In this document: in pieces, positions 57,481 to 64,000 of the stretch
Layout: every line of letters starts with the position of its first letter
How positions within the stretch are numbered: the stretch's first letter is position 1
Assembly (NCBI RefSeq): GCF_963678635.1
Contig: NC_087063.1
Location: 31,322,599 to 31,386,598, forward strand
Direction of reading: 5' to 3'
Origin: Symsagittifera roscoffensis
Taxonomy: Eukaryota > Xenacoelomorpha > Acoela > Convolutidae
Length of the DNA stretch: 64,000 bases
Position numbers and translations under genes: made by a program
Notes under the pieces: generated by a model
Database searches by the model: none
The model's input: only the letters and a program-made list of their open reading frames with translations
Told to the model about the DNA's origin: nothing

Positions 57481-57840
57481 CTGGAAAAAAAAAACTCATA
57501 TTAATATAGTAGTTTAGTTAGCTTTTCTTTGATAGATTTTTGCTGGTTTCGGGTTATTTAGTCTTGCCTTTCAAATGTTTTGCGTTTTGATTTGGTCTGC
57601 AGATTTGGTCCTTTTTCATGGTCCCTTGACCGTTTAATTGACATAATTTTTAATTTCGCAGATTTTATCCTATTTCAAAATTCTCTCTCCGTGGCCTGGT
57701 GGTGGGCGAGGTTTGCGCGCGTTGCAAGCAGTGATTGGGAATTACAATTGGTGACCAAATAGTTCCAATTAACTGAGTGCAATTCAGTGACCTTCTTGTT
57801 CCCCAAAATTCTAGCCATTGAAAAGCAAAGCTGATTAAGG
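57481..57840. other. Upstream intron of gene B, nothing recognised
   Basis: No ligand-binding-domain exon (Cys-loop, W-x-P) could be read on the - strand here. Confidence 0.4.
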
Positions 57841-57934
57841 TTCCGACTTCGAAAAAAGTGAGCATTATGTATCCTCGGGTGGTTTTTTATTCAGACCAGT
57901 TTTGAACAAAAAAACTTGACTTGAGGGATTTATC

Positions 57935-58900
57935 CCTGGATCTTGTGGGCCCCGCCGAGTTCGGACACCGAAAGTGTACACAGAAGTGTAACGCGCTTTC
58001 TTTACGCGTGGAGAATTATCCCCCACTTACAAAAATCATCCCAATTTGAAATGACGCAAGCTAAATGCTCTTATTATTTCCATACACGACTAAAATTTGA
58101 TAATACAACCTTCAATTCAAAGTTTGTCAATATTTCATTAAGCAAAAACTATACGAGATAAGTTGATGGGCAATCGGAACATTCACGGCTATGCGCTGGT
58201 ACGAGCTGTTCTGTTGTTCCGACTAGCTATTTTTCCTTTTCCCCCCAGCTTTTAAAAAGGCGTTTTTTATTTTTCATTTGACGCTAGAGGGTTATAAGTT
58301 TTAATAGCAGACAGAATACATTCAAATAGGTCTTTTTTGTTTCTTAATTGCCACTTAAGTTCGCATAGGTAGCTATCTAGACTTGAAAGATAAGTTCCCA
58401 CCTGTTTCCTGTTTTCCCTGGATCTTGTGGGCCCCGCCGAGTTCGGACACCGAAAGTGTACACAGAAGTGTAACGCGCTTTGTTTACGCGTGGAGAATTA
58501 TACCGCACTTAAAAAATCATCCCAATATGAAAAGACGCAGGCTGAATGCTCGTATTATTTTCCATACACGACTTAAGTTTGATATTACAACCTTCAATTC
58601 AAAGTTTGTCAATATTTCATTAATCAAAAACTATACGAGATAAGTTGATGGGCAATCAGAACATTCACGGCTATGCGCTGATACAAGCTGTTTTGTTTTT
58701 CCGACTGGCTCTTTTTCCTATTACCCAACCTTTTAAAAAATGCGTTTTTTATTTTTCATTTCAAGATAGAGCATTATAAGTTACAAAATCAGACAGACTA
58801 CGTTCAAATAGGTCTTTTCTTTTGTTTCTTAGTCGCCACATAAGTTCACATAGGTAGCTATCTAGACTTGAACGATGAGTTCCCACATTTTCCTGTTTCT
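57935..58900 (+). repeat. Two tandem ~481 bp repeats with HINE-like 3' ends
   Basis: 'ccctggatcttgtgggccc' at 57935 and 58416 marks the period. Both share 'gaaagtgtacacagaagtgtaacgcgctt', end-like blocks 'caatcggaacattcacggctatgcgctg' (58172, 58652) and 'taggtagctatctagacttga' (58362, 58854). The 3' end motif (CGGAACATTC, degenerate hairpin, acgagctgtt.TGTT) links them to HINE family 1. Confidence 0.7.
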
Positions 58901-58904
58901 TTAT

Positions 58905-59640
58905 TTAGCTACATTCCACATACATTCAATTTTGTTGGTACATGCTCCAACTTTTGGATCCTTGAAGTTTTGACTATTGGTTACAGTCAGATTCCTGAAT
59001 TCCTTTTCCGGTATTTGATTAGATTTTGAATAAATTGTCCGTTCATCAGAAATTATCAGAGTTGCTTTTTGAATTGATGATGCAATAGTTCAAATCAAAT
59101 TTTCTTTCGTTTGGTTAGATACGGCATATAGAAAAGATTCCCCGTTTCTCTACAAATTCCGCAAAAACCCATTGCTCTTTGACAGCCTGGCCTCGATTAT
59201 ATTTTCTTTTTGTAAAAAGACTCTCGTCTATCTCTTCAGTTTTTTCAACTCCGCCAATTTTTATGGGATTAGCTAACAATGCTTGTGCACATACCTCTCT
59301 TAAGTAGTTGTTCCAATCGACAATCGTTTCTGTAGAAGATATTTCTAACTCTTGGCAAAATGCAAAAGTTGTGTAATGATTTGCCCAACCCAACAGGAAA
59401 TAAATAGAATGAATTTGCTGTATGACAAATGTGCGCCATGAAACCAGGTGCCGCTTTTCAGTTTGGACTGATGTCTGCACTTTTTTGTATTGCAACGCCA
59501 TCTATCTTCTTTATCAATTAAATGTAATTTCCTTACAGATCCACATTTAATACAGCATCTATCTGCATGTAACAATCCTTTCTCATCTAGAAAACTGATA
59601 GCTTAAGTTTCACCTTTTACAGTATTGTTCAACGTAATCA
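58905..59640 (-). mobile_element. Merlin DNA transposon relic, second copy, opposite strand
   Basis: On the - strand, in order: FLDEKGLLHADRCCIKCGS with a C-x2-C...WRC-x4-C zinc domain (~59600-59480); a middle region ending TEEIDESLFTKRKYNRGQAV (~59215) with the first Asp; and a third segment with LIISDERTIYSK (~59060), SQNFKDPKVGACTNKIECMW (~58930) and a stop at ~58907. At least two frame changes separate them (one in 59345-59501, one near 59110-59150), so it is inactive. All three catalytic regions can still be seen. No terminal repeats were found. Confidence 0.8.
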
Positions 59641-60009
59641 AATTCATTTTGAAATTTAATCAAAATTTTTTCACGCAGAAAGATGGAAAAAGTGTAAATT
59701 TCGGTCATTTCCGGTTTCCTAGACAACATCCGTTTCAAAATAGGATTCAAGGTTGACGCTAATTGGAATAAAAAAAAAACTCAGTCATGAAATTTTGCAT
59801 GGCAAAATTTCAACAGAAAAAAGCTGGGGGAAGGGGGGGGAAGTCTTCCGACTTTCGGAGAAAGTGAGAAATAAATATGCTTGAAAATTTTTTTTACTCA
59901 GAATAATTTCTGCAATAATTTTTTTTTGCTCATTAGGGATCGATACCGGGTCATTTGTGATCACAGAAGGACTCCGCTCACCAATATATTAAACTACCTT
60001 TACGATTTC

Positions 60010-60812
60010 TGTGAAACGAGTGTAACTAAACTGCTCGTTTGATACTGAAAGTGTAAATCGAAATAATTATTCAAGGCGAATAATCCCGCGCTGCAACTTC
60101 GTTCCTAAATGAACTGAGGCAAGGTAATTGCTGAAAATGGTGCCATATTCGACTCATGTTTTAACACTTAAAACTTGATTTTATAGCCTAAAATACACAA
60201 TTTTTCATTATTTAGTGAACTGAAAATTATTCGATAAGTTAATGGGCAGACGGAACATTCACGGATATGTGCTGATACGAGCAGTTTTGTTTTTCGCTTT
60301 TCGGGGACAAAACGCAAGTTCGGGGCATTTCAGAAACGCATGAAAATGCATGTCTTAGGTCGTCTTCTATCACCATATAGTGACGAAAATGTATGTTTGA
60401 TTTTTTTTTGTTCAAAACACTTGCCGAAATTTTTTTTATTGACTGGGGATTGATTATTGTATATTCGTGTTCACGAAATTTGCGCACTAGCCAGTATTTT
60501 AAAGAGTTTTACTTTTGTAGTGAAACGTGTATAACTAAACTGATCATTTGATACTGAAATTGTAACGCAAATTTTTTTTGTGGCGGTTTAGTTATCCCAC
60601 ACTAAGAACTTGTTCCAAAATGAATTGAGACAAGCTAATTGATAATATTAATTCCAAATACAACTAAAGTTTTAACACTCAAAATTTGATTTTATTAGCC
60701 CAAGCTTCATAGTTTTTCATTTTTTTATTTAACAAAAACTACTTGAAGTCAGTAAAGGGGCAGTTGGAACATTTAGGGATTTTGCCCTGTTGTACGAGCA
60801 GAGCAGTCTTGT
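60010..60812 (+). mobile_element. Two HINE-like elements in tandem (family 3)
   Basis: Related units at ~60010-60290 and ~60513-60812. Both share 'gtgaaacg.gt.taactaaactg.tc.tttgatactgaa', and both end with GGAACATT plus 'tgctgatacgagcag' or 'gccctgttgtacgagcag' and TTGTT. The second abuts the next element at 60814. Confidence 0.55.
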
Positions 60813-60813
60813 T

Positions 60814-61219
60814 GTTCCGACTTTTGTAACGAAAGTAACGGAATATTTGTGACTTTCGACTTTTAAACTAGCCGTTTTTGACAGAATTTTCTTATATCAT
60901 TCAATAAGTATTGTTGTCTTGAGCTTAAGTTTGAAAAAATATTTTAATTGTGGTCCCATTTGTAAAGTTATGGGGGTTTAAAGATTGCCATTCTGACCAA
61001 TTTGAGACAATTAACGAGTGATATATTTCGCGTTATCAACGCGTAAGCGGTGATTTAGTCCGTCTTAAAAATTGTTCCAAATTAGTTGAACGAAGCTTAT
61101 TTTGCAGAATTGATTTGTTACTAGGAGCGAAATCTATCCTTTTGTTTTTTATATGGCGTGTGGGGGAATTATTTTCACAAAAATCTAATATTTTAGAAAA
61201 AAAACGAAAGTCGGAACAA
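60814..61219 (+). mobile_element. Family 1 HINE-like copy bounded by a symmetric inverted repeat
   Basis: GTTCCGACTTTTGTAACGAAAG at 60814 starts a copy of the 13-16 kb array unit. It stops at 61219 with AACGAAAGTCGGAAC, the inverse of a family 1 start, so this copy appears closed by the beginning of an opposite-facing one. Confidence 0.55.
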
Positions 61220-62815
61220 CAAAGTAGAAAAAGTTTCAGCAAAACAGATTTGCTTTTGTGGAACTACTACACAAACTTTCCTAAATATCACTTTAGCTCG
61301 ATTTTACTGTAACGAACGATCACCAATTAGTTGCTGTTGAATGTTAATTTACAAAGATGCAGAAACCAATTCAATTATTTGACATAAACTTCAAGTATGT
61401 GACCTTTTGCCTCCCAATTGTTTTTTTTTCAACCTCTGTTGGCAAGCTCGCTACCTATATTAACCCAATTTTCAGCATTATACTTTTCAAAAACTCGAGC
61501 GAAAAATCTGCAATAAATTTAATAAATAAGAGAATTTCTGCTGATTTCTCGAAACAGATCCAAAGCTGTCAAATTTTAGAAGGACACTTTTTCCCCGTAA
61601 TTATCTCAGAAAAAATGAAGCCAATGGTGCCCGTTTTCTAGTCGAAAGATCTCACCACAAATTGGTCCTTTTCATGGTTCTATCACAAAACGCAAACGCT
61701 TCGCGGGACTTCTCTGTCGATGCTCATGTCTTCTGTGGTACCTGTGTTTTACCAATGCTTATTGCAGCCAATGCTTATTGCAGCTCTTAAATTATTTTTT
61801 TTGGCCAAGATAAAGAAGGAACCCTTTTTAAGAAAAAAAAAAGACGCGTGAGCCAACCTTGAAGTTGGGCTCTCTCCTGTGATATCTGATGAAAAAAGCC
61901 CATTTAAGAAGACGAGAATATGGAAAAGAAGTACCAATGATGACGCCGAATCTAGCAAAAAATGAGCTCATCAGTCTCTTTTCACTGAAAATTTGGCTTA
62001 TTTACCATTTATTGAACCCACTTACTTAAAAATTGGTTTCATTCAGCAGGCCATGTACAGTGCTGATTTGATATATCCGAGCAAAATGCGTATAACTTGT
62101 TGAAATTTAAATTAAAACGCATTCTTCTCAAACCGGGTCAATTACTAATTTATTTATATCGAAGTGAGCCTACTTAGCCAAACGCACTTTAAGAAGGGTA
62201 TAATATCCAAAACATAGTATAAACTAATGTATTTTTGTTTGATTGACAAAAAGTTTGTTTTACTATATAAAAACCCAATTTGCATTTTAAAAAAATTCAA
62301 GAACGTGCCACTAAGATATATAGCCAGTTTAACATCCGGTTTGATAATACCAAGTTTGTTGAGTTATTTAAGAGGCTCACTTCGAAATAATTTAGTTAGT
62401 AATTGAACTAGTAGCTTCAGCTTAATTTTTGATTGACTAAAAAAACTAAGTAATAAACCATTTTTGGGCTAAAATTTTAGGCCCGATTTTCGAAAAAGCA
62501 CCTTAATAGTGCTAAAAGTTTTGTCTTCATCGTTTTTCACCTAAAATTAATCCAATTTGGGAAAAATTGTTTCAGATTTCAAGTTTTGTGCGTTTTGACT
62601 GGATATTTTAAATCAGCACTTTGGAATAGACTAAAGTGGGGACGAGTAGATTGAGCGAATTTGTGTTCTGGAAGAAAACAAAACCCATTTGATTAGCTAA
62701 TTTGTTCAAAATTTTTCTGTAAAGTTTTTATTGACTTAATATTGTTAAAAAATTAGGATACCACTCGTAGTTGTATAGGAGTGTACTTAAGCTAAGAATA
62801 GATTAAGATTACGGA
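61220..62815. other. Long AT-rich stretch, nothing recognised
   Basis: No exon, repeat or RNA gene could be supported. The 94-codon frame at 61357-61641 has low complexity and no domain. Confidence 0.4.
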
Positions 62816-62835
62816 TGATTAAGATTCCTACTAAA

Positions 62836-62876
62836 ACAGTAGGCTTTTATTTAATACTAAATAAAAGACGGTGATG
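62836..62876. other. Two adjacent hairpins
   Basis: CCTACT-AAAAC-AGTAGG, then CTTTTATTTA-ATAC-TAAATAAAAG. A third lies at 62967-62988 (CCAAAAGC-CGTTGC-GCTTTTGG). Function unknown. Confidence 0.5.
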
Positions 62877-62989
62877 CTAACTAAAGTAAGAGAGGTTTAA
62901 AAGATTGAATTGGTTTCGGTTTGTTTTTTTACGTATCATAAAAGATAGTGGCCAATTTTGAGTCTACCAAAAGCCGTTGCGCTTTTGGC

Positions 62990-63844
62990 AGGTGTATAAA
63001 TTAACAACTTAAAGGTCAACGATCAGTAAAGATCAGAGGTTAAATGAACAAACAATAATACTTTTACATTCCCCGCATAATTTATCTATAATCTATCCCT
63101 TTCGCCTCACAAGAGGAGAACAAAACAAAAGTAAATAAGCGCTAGAATGAATGACTAAGTAGGCGCATTGTCTAGGACCCCCGATAGTGGATCTAGAACA
63201 GTAGGAACACAGACTTGGTAAAGCACCGAGGACCAAGAAAGTGTATTGATACTAAGTAAATTTACACGGTTGTCAGGTCGAAAGAGCGGGTGTACGGTAC
63301 GGGAAAGACCGATGAACGGACCCGGTGGGCCGGAAAGCATGTTCATCCGCAATAACAAAAATTCAAAAACAAACCACCTTAGATCGAATAGTATGTTCTC
63401 GTCGGGTGAAAAAATATAGACTGGTTACTATGGGCGAGCAAGAAACTGGAATAGCACCAGGGTAAATTGAGCAGTAAGGTAGGCAGCGAGTTATCCTTAG
63501 AATAGTCAAAATAAGTGGGTAATACTAGGATGGATAAATCTAATGGTTATCCGGTGGTAGCGCTCAATGGGTGAAAAGAATTTTACCGACATTTTGGCGA
63601 AATTATATGGCTAAAGCAAGGTTACAAGTGTGACCAATCAACTTATTAGCTTAATATGACAGCACTGGAAGTTTGTATGACTCTATAGCAATGGAATGTT
63701 AATAGCATTCGGCAATACACAAGATACTAAAGATACTAAAAGTTTTGTAAAGAAGTTTTTGGGAGTTCAAGAATGTTTATGATAACATCTGGATTGGAGC
63801 TCCTACATCTAATTAGTTTCCCGATTTGCTGCCTTGTTTATTGT
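62990..63844. other. Less AT-rich stretch of unknown nature
   Basis: Base composition shifts to more G and C than the preceding 1.5 kb. It could be the non-coding end of a mobile element lying mostly outside the window. No terminal repeat or domain was found. Confidence 0.3.
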
Positions 63845-64000
63845 CTATCTCCTTAACTCCTCCAGCGTCATTGGCCGTCCAAGGAGTTCTATCACCGAAA
63901 TGATAGAAGAGGTGTTCAGCCAGTCTGGGTCAGGTACAATGGGGACAAATGTAGAAGTTGAGGTTTCATAAGATAGGCCCGATGGGTTGAATTTCGTGGA
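63845..64000 (-). CDS. Reading frame cut by the right edge (C-terminal 51 codons)
   Basis: On the - strand the window edge opens a frame of 51 codons ending in TAG at 63845-63847. It contains FVPIVPDPDWLNTSSIISVI and ends with a GRPMTLEELRR-like tail. It may be the end of a mobile-element or host protein. I do not recognise it and it may be chance. Confidence 0.35.
   Translation of the reverse strand, partial: STKFNPSGLSYETSTSTFVPIVPDPDWLNTSSIISVIELLGRPMTLEELRR

Noticed and set aside
61357-61641. A 94-codon plus-strand gene
   Set aside because: No domain, no splice context in phase with gene A, and AT-rich codon use like the surrounding non-coding DNA.

Overview
The window is animal nuclear DNA, probably from an invertebrate. 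It has GT-AG introns, a Cys-loop (nicotinic-type) receptor gene, Ty3/Gypsy LTR retroelements, Merlin DNA transposons, tRNA-derived SINE heads and a large load of short AT-rich repeats. No species can be named from sequence alone. There is no bacterial-style gene order, no rRNA, no CRISPR array and no intact tRNA gene that I can see.

Nearly the whole window is one host gene on the + strand (gene A). I can trace 24 exons from 382 to 55255. Their splice phases all agree and give 2,711 codons without a stop. Exon 1 (about 4.5 kb) encodes a run of degenerate ~31-residue helical repeats, a coiled coil and a Cys/Gly-rich block. The other 23 small exons encode mostly coiled coil, with further Cys/Gly-rich modules and one more globular stretch. 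I do not recognise the family. The gene enters from the left of the window and leaves exon 24 with a good donor, so both ends are missing.

The long introns of gene A are swollen by different mobile DNA. Intron 2 (5404-12829) holds an old Gypsy element. Intron 3 (12956-18954) holds a head-to-tail array of ~525 bp hairpin-ended elements with the layout of Helentron-derived HINEs. Intron 11 (21898-34632) holds a reduced Gypsy element, a second Gypsy element, and a four-copy tandem array that fuses pieces of both. Intron 18 holds a palindrome-rich terminal-inverted-repeat element. Intron 22 (44727-54878) holds a Merlin relic and a very young Gypsy element with identical LTRs, whose empty site survives in a second copy of the target repeat.

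Gene B (55404-57480, - strand) is the C-terminal half of a Cys-loop receptor: five exons covering TM1 to TM4, with a strongly altered pore helix. Its poly(A) signal lies just after exon 24 of gene A, so it is antisense to gene A and probably nested in one of its introns. From 57.5 kb to the end there are more HINE-like repeats, a second Merlin relic (- strand), hairpins, and a short reading frame cut by the right edge.
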